Below, piece after piece: positions 19,797 to 29,001 of a DNA stretch of 64,000 bases (positions are counted from its first letter, which is position 1; every line of letters begins with the position of its first letter). A program made the translations under genes and the position numbers. This stretch comes from Rodentibacter heidelbergensis (lineage in GTDB: Bacteria; Pseudomonadota; Gammaproteobacteria; Enterobacterales; Pasteurellaceae). The stretch lies in the NCBI RefSeq assembly GCF_002000125.1, contig NZ_MLHH01000014.1, positions 62,001-126,000 on the forward strand, in the 5' to 3' direction. The notes beneath the pieces are model-generated. The model saw only the letters and a program-made list of their open reading frames with translations. It was not told where the DNA came from and ran no database searches.

Positions 19797-21989
19797 ATGA
19801 AAATTGTCCGTGTCGCACTGCCTGTGCCACTTCCTCGTTTATTTGACTATTTGATTCCTGACGATATGTCCTTGGAGATTGGCGCACGGGTGCTTGTGCC
19901 TTTTGGACGGCAAAAAAAAGTGGCGATAGTGGTGCAATTACCGGAAACCACAGCGATCCCCAAAGAGAAATTAAAGGAAATTATTGCCCCTTTAGATACC
20001 ACCTCCCTCTTTTCCTCTGTGACTTGGGATTGGTTGATATGGGCGGCAAATTATTATCAGGGTGCATTGGGAGAGGTGCTATTTCAAGCTTTGCCGGTGA
20101 AATTGCGTAACGGTGAAAGTGCGGTGAAAAATGACCGCACTTTTTGGCGTATCACGGAAGAAGGAAAAAATGCCCTGTGCAACGATGAACTCAAGCGTTC
20201 GAAAAAACAAGCGGAAGCCTTGCGATATTTGTCAGAAAAGGATTTGGAAAAAGGCGAGGGGGATTTTAGCCCTTCTGTTTGGTCGGCATTAAAACGCAAA
20301 CATTTTGTACAAGAGATCGCTGTGCAAGAGGAGGCAAAAAGCTGGCAAGCGGTTTTGGGCAATACCCCCTTAGTGAATGTTGATAATCGTCTGACGTTAA
20401 ACAAACAACAAGCCTTAGCTTTTAGCCGATTGATGTTTCAACGTGAATTTAATGTGTGGTTACTGGAGGGGGTAACAGGCTCAGGTAAAACAGAAATTTA
20501 TTTGCAATATATTGAAGAGATCTTGAAATCCGGCAAACAAGTGTTGGTATTGGTGCCGGAAATCGGGTTGACCCCACAAACCGTTCAACGTTTTAAGGCT
20601 CGTTTTAATGTGGAAATTGATGTTCTCCATTCGCATTTGAATGATACCCAACGGCTCAATGTGTGGCTTCGGGCAAAAAACGGGCAAAGTGCGGTAGTGA
20701 TTGGTACAAGATCTGCATTATTTACCCAATTTGCCAATTTAGGGGCGATTATTTTGGATGAAGAACAGGACAGTTCTTTCAAACAACAAGATGGCTGGCG
20801 TTATCATGCTCGAGATTTGGCGATTGTGCTGGCTCAAAAACTGAATATTCCTATGCTAATGGGATCAGCAACGCCAAGTTTAGAAAGCCTTAACAATGTC
20901 AAAAACGGTAAATACCAACATTTGATTTTATCGAAAAGAGCGGGAAATGCGGCGGCACTTCGTCAGTTTGTTATTGATCTGAAAAATCAACCGGTGCAAC
21001 AAGGGTTATCGCAGCCCTTGTTGGCCCGAATGAAAAATCACCTTAAAAAAGGCAATCAGGTTTTATTATTTCTCAACCGTCGTGGGTTTGCCCCTGTTTT
21101 GCTTTGCCACGAATGTGGTTGGATTGCACAATGCCCTCATTGTGAAAAACCTTATACCTATCATCAACATCAACGGGTGTTGCGTTGTCATCATTGTGGT
21201 TCGCAGAAAACCATACCACGTCAATGTGGCGATTGTGGTTCGACCCATTTAGTCACAACAGGGTTAGGCACAGAGCAGTTAGAAGATACCTTGAAAGCGC
21301 AGTTTCCCGCTTATTCAGTCGCCCGCATAGACCGAGACAGCACATCTCGAAAAGGTTCTTTGGAAAGCTATTTAGAGAACATTCAGCAAGGCAAAAGCCA
21401 AATTTTAATAGGTACGCAAATGTTGGCAAAAGGCCACCATTTTCCGAATGTTACTTTAGTGGCTTTGGTCAATGTGGACAGTGCGCTGTTTTCCTTGGAT
21501 TTTCGTGCAGAAGAACGGTTGGCGCAGCTTTATGTACAAGTGGCAGGCCGTTCCGGCCGTGCAGAGAAACAAGGGGAAGTGGTGCTGCAAACCCATTATC
21601 CGGATCATCCCTTACTTACCACTTTGTTAGCGGAAGGCTATCCGGCATTTGCTGAAGAAACCTTAAGCTTACGTCATCGAATGGGATTGCCGCCTTTTAG
21701 TTTCCAAGCCTTGTTTAAAGCACAGGCCCGTTTGAGTGAACAGGCTGAAGAATGTTTATTTCGGATCGCTGATTTTTTTCACACAAAAAACATTGAGGGA
21801 TTACAAATTTTAGGGCCAATGCCTGCACCTTTGAGCAAAAAAGCAGGGCAATTTCGTTGGCAATTGCTTTTACAGCACCCCTCTCGCCAGGCGTTACAAA
21901 GGGTATTACGGGAATATCAACAGGCGAATTTAGAAAAAAATAGCCAAGTGCGGTTGATTTTAGATGTGGATCCTCAGGATTTTAGCTAG
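19797..21989 (+). CDS. priA: Primosomal protein N' (PriA helicase)
   Basis: 3'-5' helicase (730 aa) that restarts stalled replication forks. An N-terminal DNA-binding region recognises the fork. Walker A is GVTGSGKTE; motif II reads LDEEQDSS where E. coli has DEEHDSS. Eight cysteines form the zinc sites ([14 protein letters not shown]...LRCHHCG...QCGDCG). The ATG at 19797 ([13 protein letters not shown]) is the conserved start; a longer frame from 19716 runs through the promoter region. Four uptake signals occur inside the gene, including a head-to-head pair at 20117-20142. Confidence 0.97.
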   Translation: MKIVRVALPVPLPRLFDYLIPDDMSLEIGARVLVPFGRQKKVAIVVQLPETTAIPKEKLKEIIAPLDTTSLFSSVTWDWLIWAANYYQGALGEVLFQALPVKLRNGESAVKNDRTFWRITEEGKNALCNDELKRSKKQAEALRYLSEKDLEKGEGDFSPSVWSALKRKHFVQEIAVQEEAKSWQAVLGNTPLVNVDNRLTLNKQQALAFSRLMFQREFNVWLLEGVTGSGKTEIYLQYIEEILKSGKQVLVLVPEIGLTPQTVQRFKARFNVEIDVLHSHLNDTQRLNVWLRAKNGQSAVVIGTRSALFTQFANLGAIILDEEQDSSFKQQDGWRYHARDLAIVLAQKLNIPMLMGSATPSLESLNNVKNGKYQHLILSKRAGNAAALRQFVIDLKNQPVQQGLSQPLLARMKNHLKKGNQVLLFLNRRGFAPVLLCHECGWIAQCPHCEKPYTYHQHQRVLRCHHCGSQKTIPRQCGDCGSTHLVTTGLGTEQLEDTLKAQFPAYSVARIDRDSTSRKGSLESYLENIQQGKSQILIGTQMLAKGHHFPNVTLVALVNVDSALFSLDFRAEERLAQLYVQVAGRSGRAEKQGEVVLQTHYPDHPLLTTLLAEGYPAFAEETLSLRHRMGLPPFSFQALFKAQARLSEQAEECLFRIADFFHTKNIEGLQILGPMPAPLSKKAGQFRWQLLLQHPSRQALQRVLREYQQANLEKNSQVRLILDVDPQDFS

Positions 21990-22063
21990 AAAATTACGAT
22001 ATTTTTCAGTAAACTTGGCAAATTTTTAGCATAGTCAGAAATCATTAACTTTTAGGATTTATC

Positions 22064-22882
22064 GTGGCACATCGAGATTTTGCAGCCCGTCGTGGTTCAA
22101 ATAAGAAAAAAAAGACAACCAATAAAAATTTATTAATAGGCGTTGCCTTAGGCGTATTACTTGCCTTTGGCATTGGGCTTTATTTTTTAAAAAGCAAAAC
22201 CCCCGAACCGGTTGTTTCAGTGGCAAAACAGCCTGAAAAAACACCACCAAAAAGTGTGTTACCCAATCGCCCGGAAGAAGTGTGGAGTTATATTAAAGCA
22301 TTAGAAACCCGCACTGTGCCGGTGGATGATAAGCCTTCGAGTGTCGAGAAAAATATGCGTTTAACGGAGGAACAACGCCAAGTCTTAATTCAAATGGAAA
22401 AAGAACAAAAAGCGGCAGAAGAAGCCCGCAAATTGGCAGAAAAACGCAAAGCAGAAGAGGCTGAAAAGGCACAACAAGCCGTAACAGCACAACAAACGGT
22501 AACGGCGAAGACAGAAACACCGAAACAAGAAGTAAAAAAACAACCGGAAACCACGAAGAAACCGGAGACGGTGAAAAAGCCTGAAACGGTGAAAGTAGAA
22601 ACAGCGAAAAAAGCAGAAACTAAAACAGAAGAAAGCAAACCGGCAACAACAGCGACAGCCGGCGAAGGTAAACGCTTTGGTTTACAGTGCGGTGCGTTTA
22701 AAAACCGGGCTCAAGCAGAAAATTTACAAGGACGTTTAGTGATGTCCGGTATTAATGCGCAAGTAATGGTCAATGGCGAGTGGAACCGGGTTCGTGTCGG
22801 CCCCTTTGCAAGCCGAGATGCGGCTTCTCAAGCACAGGATAAAGCAAAATCTGTGGCAGGTTGTGTGATTATCGGGATGTAG
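22064..22882 (+). CDS. ftsN: Cell division protein FtsN (SPOR domain)
   Basis: Late divisome protein (272 aa) that triggers septal peptidoglycan synthesis. Order: short cytoplasmic tail (MAHRDFAARRGSNKKKK), one membrane helix at about 24-44 (LLIGVALGVLLAFGIGLYFL), a long Lys/Glu/Thr/Pro-rich periplasmic linker with KPET/KPETVK repeats, and a C-terminal SPOR domain (FGLQCGAFKNRAQAENLQGRL... to the end) that binds denuded glycan. The start is a GTG preceded by TTTAGGATTT. It follows priA, as in E. coli. Confidence 0.93.
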   Translation: MAHRDFAARRGSNKKKKTTNKNLLIGVALGVLLAFGIGLYFLKSKTPEPVVSVAKQPEKTPPKSVLPNRPEEVWSYIKALETRTVPVDDKPSSVEKNMRLTEEQRQVLIQMEKEQKAAEEARKLAEKRKAEEAEKAQQAVTAQQTVTAKTETPKQEVKKQPETTKKPETVKKPETVKVETAKKAETKTEESKPATTATAGEGKRFGLQCGAFKNRAQAENLQGRLVMSGINAQVMVNGEWNRVRVGPFASRDAASQAQDKAKSVAGCVIIGM

Positions 22883-22925
22883 ATTTTAGTGTAATCGAGG
22901 GAGACTCGACCTCATTGTGATAAGG

Positions 22926-22957
22926 AAAAGTGTGGTGAAAAATGACCGCACTTTTTT
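22926..22957 (+). terminator. Terminator after ftsN made from an uptake-signal pair
   Basis: A degenerate forward signal (AAGTGTGGT, 22928-22936) pairs with a perfect reverse signal (22945-22953) and a run of T follows. Confidence 0.7.
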
Positions 22958-22994
22958 GTGTTTTTAACTTGCCAAAAAATGAAAAATCTCTAAA

Positions 22995-23010
22995 ATGAAC
23001 GCTCGTTCAT
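22995..23010. promoter_or_regulatory. Operator of the TetR-type efflux regulator
   Basis: ATGAACG-CT-CGTTCAT is a perfect dyad with 7-bp arms, 50 bp before the regulator gene and in the expected promoter region. This is the usual size and form of TetR/AcrR-family operators, so autoregulation and control of the pump genes are inferred. Confidence 0.7.
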
Positions 23011-23059
23011 TATGGGCTGAAAGGCACTTTTTTATTTTTAAACCTAAGGTTTTTTATTT

Positions 23060-23623
23060 ATGCGGCATGCTAAAACAGATCTTGCTGAGCAAATTTTTAT
23101 GGCAGTGGATTGCCTCATGGCAAGAGAGGGGTTAAATCACCTCTCAATGCAAAAATTGGCCAAAGAAGCCAAGATTGCTGTGGGAACGATTTATCTTTAT
23201 TTTAAAGATAAAGATGAATTGTTAGAACAATTCGCTCGGCGTGTGTTTTCGCTCTTTGTAGCGGCACTTGAAAAGGATTTTGATGAAGCAGAATCCTTTT
23301 TTAAACAATATGGACGAATGTGGTGGAACATTTGGCTATTTTTACAAGAAAATCCCACCATTTTATCAAACTTGAATCAATATCAGTCTTTACCTCATTT
23401 TACTGATCTTTGTCGAGAAATTGATAATAGTTGTTGGGATCGTTTTTGTTTGCAAGGGAAAGCGGCGGATGAATTAGCTGATTTACCCAATGATGTGCTT
23501 TTCCAATTGAGTTTAAAAACCGCAATGACGATGGCATCGGATATGAAGTTTTTAAATGTGGAACTCACTCATGAAATTTTAGAATCTGTGATTGAACGCT
23601 CTTGGCGAGCAATTCAGAAATAA
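23060..23623 (+). CDS. acrR: TetR/AcrR-family transcriptional repressor
   Basis: A 187-residue regulator with an N-terminal helix-turn-helix (residues ~10-55; LSMQKLAKEAKIAVGTIYLYFKDKDELL is the recognition region, given here in two parts LSMQKLAKEAKIAVG and TIYLYFKDKDELL) and a divergent ligand-binding domain rich in Trp and Leu. It heads the operon with the membrane-fusion and RND pump genes, the arrangement I recall for Haemophilus acrR-acrA-acrB. Inducers are unknown. A perfect dyad stands just upstream. Confidence 0.88.
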   Translation: MRHAKTDLAEQIFMAVDCLMAREGLNHLSMQKLAKEAKIAVGTIYLYFKDKDELLEQFARRVFSLFVAALEKDFDEAESFFKQYGRMWWNIWLFLQENPTILSNLNQYQSLPHFTDLCREIDNSCWDRFCLQGKAADELADLPNDVLFQLSLKTAMTMASDMKFLNVELTHEILESVIERSWRAIQK

Positions 23624-23654
23624 GCATTATTTTGTATTATGGAGTTTTAAACAA

Positions 23655-24851
23655 ATGAGTCAAACTCAAACAGCTCGACCAAAACGCTCACATGTTTTCG
23701 TTATGAAAATTGTTTTAGTGGTGTTTGTTTTAATTTTTGCCGGTGTGATCGGTTTTAATGTGTTACGCGGCATTATGATCGGTAAAGCCATTGCCAATAT
23801 GCCGGAAGCCTCAAGTCCGGTGACGGCAGTGGAAGTGAAAGCAAGTGAGTGGACACCGGTGATTAATACCACAGGGCTTGTTCGTCCAAATCAGGGGGCA
23901 ATGCTCAGTGCGCAAAATGCAGGAACCGTGTCTAAGGTTTTTGTTCAGAATGGACAAATGGTGAAAAAAGGCGATTTGTTGGTTGAGCTTGATAGTTCGG
24001 TTGAACGTGCAAGCCTTCAAGCAGCACAAGCCCAACTTCCGGCATTGCGTCAAACCTATCAACGTTATGCCAATTTATTATCAAGCAGTGCCGTTTCCCG
24101 TCAAGAAGTGGATAATGCGAAATCCGCTTATGATGCGCAAGTGGCGAATATTGAATCCCTAAAAGCCACGATTGAGCGTCGCCAAATTGTAGCGCCATTT
24201 GATGGCAAAGCAGGTATTGTCAAAGTCAATGTCGGTCAATATGTGAATATTGGTACAGAAATTGTGCGTGTAGAAGACACCAGTTCGATGAAAATTGATT
24301 TTGCCATTTCACAAAATGAGTTAGACAGATTACATCTTGGTCAGCGTGTTACGGCAACCACCGATGCCCGCCAAGGCGAAACCTTTTCTGCCCGCATTAC
24401 AGCTATCGAACCGGCAATTAATTCATCCACCGGTTTAGTGGATATTCAAGCGACTTTTGATCCTGAAGATGGACGTAAATTGCTTTCCGGTATGTTCTCT
24501 CGTTTGCGTATTGCTTTACCGACAGAAACCAATCAAATCGTCGTACCACAAGTGGCGGTGAGCTATAACATGTACGGTGAAATTTCTTATTTGTTAGCGC
24601 CTTTATCTGAAGAAGATAAAGCCAAATTTGCCGACAACCCGAAATTAGACAACCTCTATCGTGCAAAACAAATCACGGTATTTACTAAAGACCGTCAAGG
24701 AATTTATTCCCAGTTACAAGGCGATGAAGTGAAAGTAGGCGATAAAATTATTACCGGTGGTCAACAAGGTATTGGTAATGGCAGCCTTGTTGAATGGATC
24801 AAAAAAGACATCGTTGGTGGAACCGAACCTGCGAAGAAAACCAATCTCTAA
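23655..24851 (+). CDS. acrA: RND efflux periplasmic adaptor (membrane fusion protein)
   Basis: A 398-residue adaptor linking the inner-membrane pump to an outer-membrane channel. It has one N-terminal membrane anchor (about residues 18-42) and no lipobox, unlike E. coli AcrA. The split biotinyl-lipoyl domain (GTVSKVFVQNGQMVKKGDLLVELD and IVAPFDGKAGIVKVNVGQYV), an alpha-hairpin between them, and beta-barrel domains follow. The ATG at 23655 is chosen; the longer frame from 23592 overlaps the regulator gene. No outer-membrane channel gene is adjacent, so a TolC-like protein elsewhere is needed. Confidence 0.92.
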   Translation: MSQTQTARPKRSHVFVMKIVLVVFVLIFAGVIGFNVLRGIMIGKAIANMPEASSPVTAVEVKASEWTPVINTTGLVRPNQGAMLSAQNAGTVSKVFVQNGQMVKKGDLLVELDSSVERASLQAAQAQLPALRQTYQRYANLLSSSAVSRQEVDNAKSAYDAQVANIESLKATIERRQIVAPFDGKAGIVKVNVGQYVNIGTEIVRVEDTSSMKIDFAISQNELDRLHLGQRVTATTDARQGETFSARITAIEPAINSSTGLVDIQATFDPEDGRKLLSGMFSRLRIALPTETNQIVVPQVAVSYNMYGEISYLLAPLSEEDKAKFADNPKLDNLYRAKQITVFTKDRQGIYSQLQGDEVKVGDKIITGGQQGIGNGSLVEWIKKDIVGGTEPAKKTNL

Positions 24852-24868
24852 TAGGCTAGGAAATACGA

Positions 24869-27800
24869 ATGAAATTTACAGATATATTTATTCGTCGCCC
24901 TGTTTTAGCGATTTCGATCAGTTTGCTTATCATTATTTTAGGTTTGCAGGCGGTGTCGAAATTGGCAGTGCGTGAATATCCTAAAATGACAACAACGGTG
25001 ATTACCGTCACCACCGCTTATCCCGGGGCGGATGCGAACCTCATTCAAGCATTCGTTACTTCTAAATTGGAAGAGTCCATCGCTCAGGCGGATAATATTG
25101 ACTATATGTCCTCATCAAGTGCGCCAAGTTCTTCAACGATTACCGTAAAAATGAAATTAAATACGGATCCGGCGGGGGCGTTGGCCGATGTATTGGCAAA
25201 AGTGAATGCGGTGCGTTCGGAGTTGCCAAGCGGTATTGAAGATCCTACGGTGGCGTCCTCATCAGGAGGAACGGGGATTATGTATATTAGTTTCCGTTCT
25301 AACAAGTTAGATTCTAGCCAAGTGACGGACTACATCAATCGTGTGGTGAAACCGCAGTTCTTTACCATTGAAGGGGTGGCGGAAGTCCAAATCTTTGGTG
25401 CGACGGAATATGCGATGCGTATTTGGTTAGATCCGCAAAAAATGGCGGCGCAAAATCTTTCCGCTTCACAGGTGATGTCAGCGCTCTCTGCCAATAATAT
25501 TCAAACAGCAGCAGGGAGTGATAACGGTTATTATGTGAGCTATCGTAATAAAGTGGAAACCACCACAAAATCGGTAGAGCAGTTGGGCAATTTGATTGTC
25601 GCCTCTAATGGCGATGATTTAGTGCGTTTGCGTGATATTGCCACCGTTGAACTCAATAAAGAAAGTGATAATTCACGAGCGACCGCAAACGGTGGGGAAT
25701 CGGTGGTATTGGGGATCAATCCGACCTCTTCTGCGAACCCATTGACGGTGGCTGAGAAAATCCGTCCGCTTTACGCCAGTATTCTAAAACAGCTTCCGGA
25801 CAGTATGGAATCGGATATTCTTTACGATCGTACCATTGCCATTAATAGCTCGATTAATGAGGTAATCAAAACGATTGTGGAAGCAACGGTGATCGTATTG
25901 GTGGTGATTTTGATGTTTATCGGTTCACTGCGTGCCATTATCATTCCTGTTCTCACCATTCCGATTTCATTGATCGGGGTGCTGATGATGTTACAAAGTT
26001 TAGATTTCTCGATTAACTTGATGACATTATTGGCGTTGATTCTTGCCATCGGTTTGGTGGTGGACGATGCGATTGTGGTCTTGGAAAACGTTGACCGTCA
26101 TATTAAAGAAGGGGAAACGCCATTCCGAGCGGCGATTATCGGTACTCGTGAAATTGCGCTACCGGTCATTTCCATGACCATTTCATTGATTGCGGTTTAC
26201 TCGCCAATGGCATTGATGGGCGGTATTACAGGTACACTCTTTAAAGAGTTTGCCCTCACCCTTGCCGGTTCGGTATTTATTTCAGGTGTGGTGGCGTTAA
26301 CCCTTTCACCGATGATGACCAGTAAATTACTGAAATCCAATGCTGAGCCGACATGGATGGAACGCAAAGTAGAACACACCCTATCGAAAATGAATAATGT
26401 ATATAACTACATGTTGGATATTGTGATGCACAATCGCAAATCCATGGTAGTGTTTGCCGTGGCGATTTTTGCCACATTACCGTTTCTCTTTAACTCGCTT
26501 TCCAGTGAATTAACACCGAATGAGGATAAAGGTGCGTTTATTGCCATTGGTTCAGCCCCTTCTAATGTGAATGTGGATTATATCCAAGATGCCATGACCC
26601 CTTATATGAAAACTGTCATGGATACACCGGAAGTGTGGTTTGGTATGAGTATTGCCGGTGCGCCAAGTTCTAATCAATCTCTTAACATTGTGACATTAAA
26701 GGATTGGAAAGAACGTTCACGCAAGCAACCGGAAATTATGAACGAGTTGAATGCCAAAGCAAAAGCCATTCCTGAAGTGTCAGTTTCTGCTTTCAACTTC
26801 CCTGAAATTGATACGGGGGAGCAAGGCCCGCCGGTTGCTATCGTGTTAAAAACCGCACAGGATTATAATGCTTTAGCCAATACGGCTGAGAAGTTTTTAG
26901 AAGCGATGCGGACATCAGGCAAGTTTGTTTATACCAATCTTGATTTGAAATACGACACCGCACAAATGACCATTTCGGTGGATAAAGAAAAAGCCGGAAC
27001 CTATGGCATTACGATGCAACAAATTAGTAATACTTTAGGCAGTTTCCTTTCAGGGGCAACCATTACCCGTGTAGATATTGACGGACGGGCTTATAAAGTC
27101 ATCTCGCAAGTAAAACGTGATGATCGCCTCTCGCCGGAAAGTTTCAAAAATTACTACCTCACGGCAAGTAACGGGGAATCGGTGCCGTTAAGTAGTTTAA
27201 TTAGCATGAAACTGGAAACCCAACCGACTTCTTTACCACGTTTTAGCCAGTTAAATGCGGCAACTATTCAAGCCGTACCTATGCCGGGTACCTCCACTGG
27301 GGATGCGGTGGCATGGTTACAACAACACGCCGATACCACTTTACCACAGGGCTATACTTACGATTTCCGTTCGGAATCCCGTCAGTTGGTGCAAGAAGGA
27401 AATGCGTTGGCAATTACCTTTGCCCTCGCTGTGGTTATCATCTTCTTAGTATTGGCTATTCAGTTTGAATCAATACGCGATCCAATGGTGATTATGATTT
27501 CGGTTCCTTTGGCGGTAAGTGGTGCATTATTGACCTTAAACTTCTTGTCCTTCTTTGGTATTTCAGGCACAACTTTGAATATTTACTCACAAGTGGGATT
27601 AATCACTTTGGTGGGCTTGATTACCAAACACGGTATTTTGATGTGTGAAGTGGCGAAAGAAGAGCAATTATTGCATGGTAAAAACCGTATTGAGGCGATT
27701 ACTGCGGCGGCTAAAGTGCGTTTGCGTCCAATTTTGATGACAACCGCAGCGATGGTGGCCGGTCTTATTCCATTGCTTTATGCAACAGGGGCAGGTGCGG

Positions 27801-27955
27801 TATCTCGCTTTAGTATTGGTATTGTGATTGTAGCCGGTTTATCTATCGGAACTATCTTCACCTTGTTTGTTCTTCCGGTCATTTATAGTTATGTGGCAAC
27901 GGAACACAAACCATTACCGGTATTTGAAGAAAATGAAACCAACTCGGCACATTAA
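24869..27955 (+). CDS. acrB: RND multidrug efflux pump
   Basis: Proton-driven inner-membrane exporter (1028 aa), HAE-1 type. MKFTDIFIRRPVLA opens the protein. The proton-relay residues are visible: paired aspartates in ILAIGLVVDDAIVVLENV (helix 4) and lysine in LVGLITKHGILMCE (helix 10). Two large periplasmic loops separate twelve helices. It lies 17 bp after the adaptor gene and ends at a terminator formed by inverted uptake signals. The length is near the 1032 aa I recall for H. influenzae AcrB. Confidence 0.95.
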   Translation: MKFTDIFIRRPVLAISISLLIIILGLQAVSKLAVREYPKMTTTVITVTTAYPGADANLIQAFVTSKLEESIAQADNIDYMSSSSAPSSSTITVKMKLNTDPAGALADVLAKVNAVRSELPSGIEDPTVASSSGGTGIMYISFRSNKLDSSQVTDYINRVVKPQFFTIEGVAEVQIFGATEYAMRIWLDPQKMAAQNLSASQVMSALSANNIQTAAGSDNGYYVSYRNKVETTTKSVEQLGNLIVASNGDDLVRLRDIATVELNKESDNSRATANGGESVVLGINPTSSANPLTVAEKIRPLYASILKQLPDSMESDILYDRTIAINSSINEVIKTIVEATVIVLVVILMFIGSLRAIIIPVLTIPISLIGVLMMLQSLDFSINLMTLLALILAIGLVVDDAIVVLENVDRHIKEGETPFRAAIIGTREIALPVISMTISLIAVYSPMALMGGITGTLFKEFALTLAGSVFISGVVALTLSPMMTSKLLKSNAEPTWMERKVEHTLSKMNNVYNYMLDIVMHNRKSMVVFAVAIFATLPFLFNSLSSELTPNEDKGAFIAIGSAPSNVNVDYIQDAMTPYMKTVMDTPEVWFGMSIAGAPSSNQSLNIVTLKDWKERSRKQPEIMNELNAKAKAIPEVSVSAFNFPEIDTGEQGPPVAIVLKTAQDYNALANTAEKFLEAMRTSGKFVYTNLDLKYDTAQMTISVDKEKAGTYGITMQQISNTLGSFLSGATITRVDIDGRAYKVISQVKRDDRLSPESFKNYYLTASNGESVPLSSLISMKLETQPTSLPRFSQLNAATIQAVPMPGTSTGDAVAWLQQHADTTLPQGYTYDFRSESRQLVQEGNALAITFALAVVIIFLVLAIQFESIRDPMVIMISVPLAVSGALLTLNFLSFFGISGTTLNIYSQVGLITLVGLITKHGILMCEVAKEEQLLHGKNRIEAITAAAKVRLRPILMTTAAMVAGLIPLLYATGAGAVSRFSIGIVIVAGLSIGTIFTLFVLPVIYSYVATEHKPLPVFEENETNSAH

Positions 27956-27973
27956 TAAAACGCCTTAAAATTC

Positions 27974-28010
27974 AACCGCACTTTGGGAAACGAAGTGCGG
28001 TTTTGTTTTT
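27974..28010 (+). terminator. Terminator after acrB (inverted uptake signals)
   Basis: AACCGCACTT (27974-27983) is complemented by AAGTGCGGTT (27993-28002), followed by TTGTTTTTTT. Confidence 0.85.
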
Positions 28011-28042
28011 TTGCAGAAGATGCTATTGCTACGCTAGGCCGA

Positions 28043-28070
28043 TAAAAAACCGCACCTTAAAAGTGCGGTC
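28043..28070 (-). terminator. Terminator of the M48 peptidase gene (uptake signals)
   Basis: On the minus strand a perfect uptake signal complement (28069-28061) pairs with a near copy, GTGCGG at 28055-28050, followed by TTTTTTAT, directly after the peptidase stop codon. Confidence 0.75.
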
Positions 28071-28086
28071 AATTTTGCAAAAGTTT

Positions 28087-28860
28087 TTATTTTTTTGATG
28101 CTTCGTAAAGTTTCATCGCTTCTGGCAGCAAACGGCGTAGGTTTTCTTGACGATCTTCATCGGTCGGGTGGGTGGAGGCCAAGGCATCTAATGCCCCTTT
28201 GGAACCACCGGAGGCTTTTCTCATTTTATCCCATAACCCCGGGGCAAATTGTGGATTAAAGCCCGATTTTGCCATCAGCAATAAGCCGACTTCATCGGCT
28301 TCGGTTTCCGCACTACGGGAGTAAGGCTTATCTAATGCAAAATCTTTGGTTAATCCTACGGCAATGCCACTAAGATCCGAACCGATGACCGTAGAAAGGG
28401 CAATATGACCCAATTGTGCCGCAATGCCGGTAGCCATACCGAAATTCGCTTTTGCTTTACCATGCTCTTTTAAGGCGTGTGCCATTTCGTGCCCCATGAC
28501 AGTGGCAATTTCATCATCGTTGAGCTTTAAGGTATCCACTAACCCCGTATAAAAGGCCATTTTCCCGCCCGGCATAGCCCAAGCATTTAATTCTTTCGAT
28601 TTAATGACGGTAATCTGCCAGTTAAAAGGTTGGCCGGTTTGATTTTCTTTATTGGCATAAGGCACCATTTTGTTGAAAATGCGATGAATACGTTTTGCCG
28701 TTTGAGAGCTGGTATCTACCGCTCCTTGGGTGCGAATTTTACCCATTTCTTGGGCATAGCTTGAGGCCGCTTGTTGATTAATGGAAGCGGAATCTGCACA
28801 GGCATTAAGCATTAATGCGGCGACAGAAGCAAAGGCAAACGATTTGATGTATTTTTTCAT
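28087..28860 (-). CDS. M48-family metallopeptidase lipoprotein (LoiP/YcaL-like)
   Basis: A 257-residue secreted protease. The signal peptide ends in the lipobox LNAC (Cys at residue 21), predicting a lipid-anchored protein. The zinc motif HEMAH is in VMGHEMAHALKEHG and a downstream glutamate ligand is in SRSAETEADEVGLLLM. The family removes misfolded outer-membrane assembly intermediates and is related to the BepA/LoiP proteases; the exact substrate is unknown. It sits alone between the convergent acrB and the divergent mtr genes. Confidence 0.88.
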   Translation of the reverse strand: MKKYIKSFAFASVAALMLNACADSASINQQAASSYAQEMGKIRTQGAVDTSSQTAKRIHRIFNKMVPYANKENQTGQPFNWQITVIKSKELNAWAMPGGKMAFYTGLVDTLKLNDDEIATVMGHEMAHALKEHGKAKANFGMATGIAAQLGHIALSTVIGSDLSGIAVGLTKDFALDKPYSRSAETEADEVGLLLMAKSGFNPQFAPGLWDKMRKASGGSKGALDALASTHPTDEDRQENLRRLLPEAMKLYEASKK

Positions 28861-28942
28861 TTTTAATTCCTCTTATGGGTATCAACTTTAGAGATAACAA
28901 AATTATAAGAAAAGTCCGATCACCTTGTCTAATAAAAAACCA

Positions 28943-28970
28943 TTGAGTTTTTAATTTGCACTATTATAAT
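28943..28970 (+). promoter_or_regulatory. Promoter of mtr
   Basis: TTGAGT (28943-28948) and TATAAT (28965-28970) are 16 bp apart, 31 bp before the mtr ATG. The -10 hexamer lies inside the palindrome at 28953-28980. Confidence 0.75.
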
Positions 28971-28980
28971 AGTGCAAATT
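28953..28980. promoter_or_regulatory. 28-bp perfect palindrome over the mtr promoter, TrpR-type operator candidate
   Basis: The left half AATTTGCACTATTA (28953-28966) is exactly complemented by 28967-28980. The inner 18 bp, half-site GCACTATTA, compares with the E. coli trp operator half GTACTAGTT at six of nine positions and keeps the ACT core. Because E. coli mtr is repressed by TrpR and this palindrome covers the -10, a TrpR operator is the simplest reading. Confidence 0.65.
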
Positions 28981-29001
28981 TTTGCTATTAGAGAATAGAT
29001 T

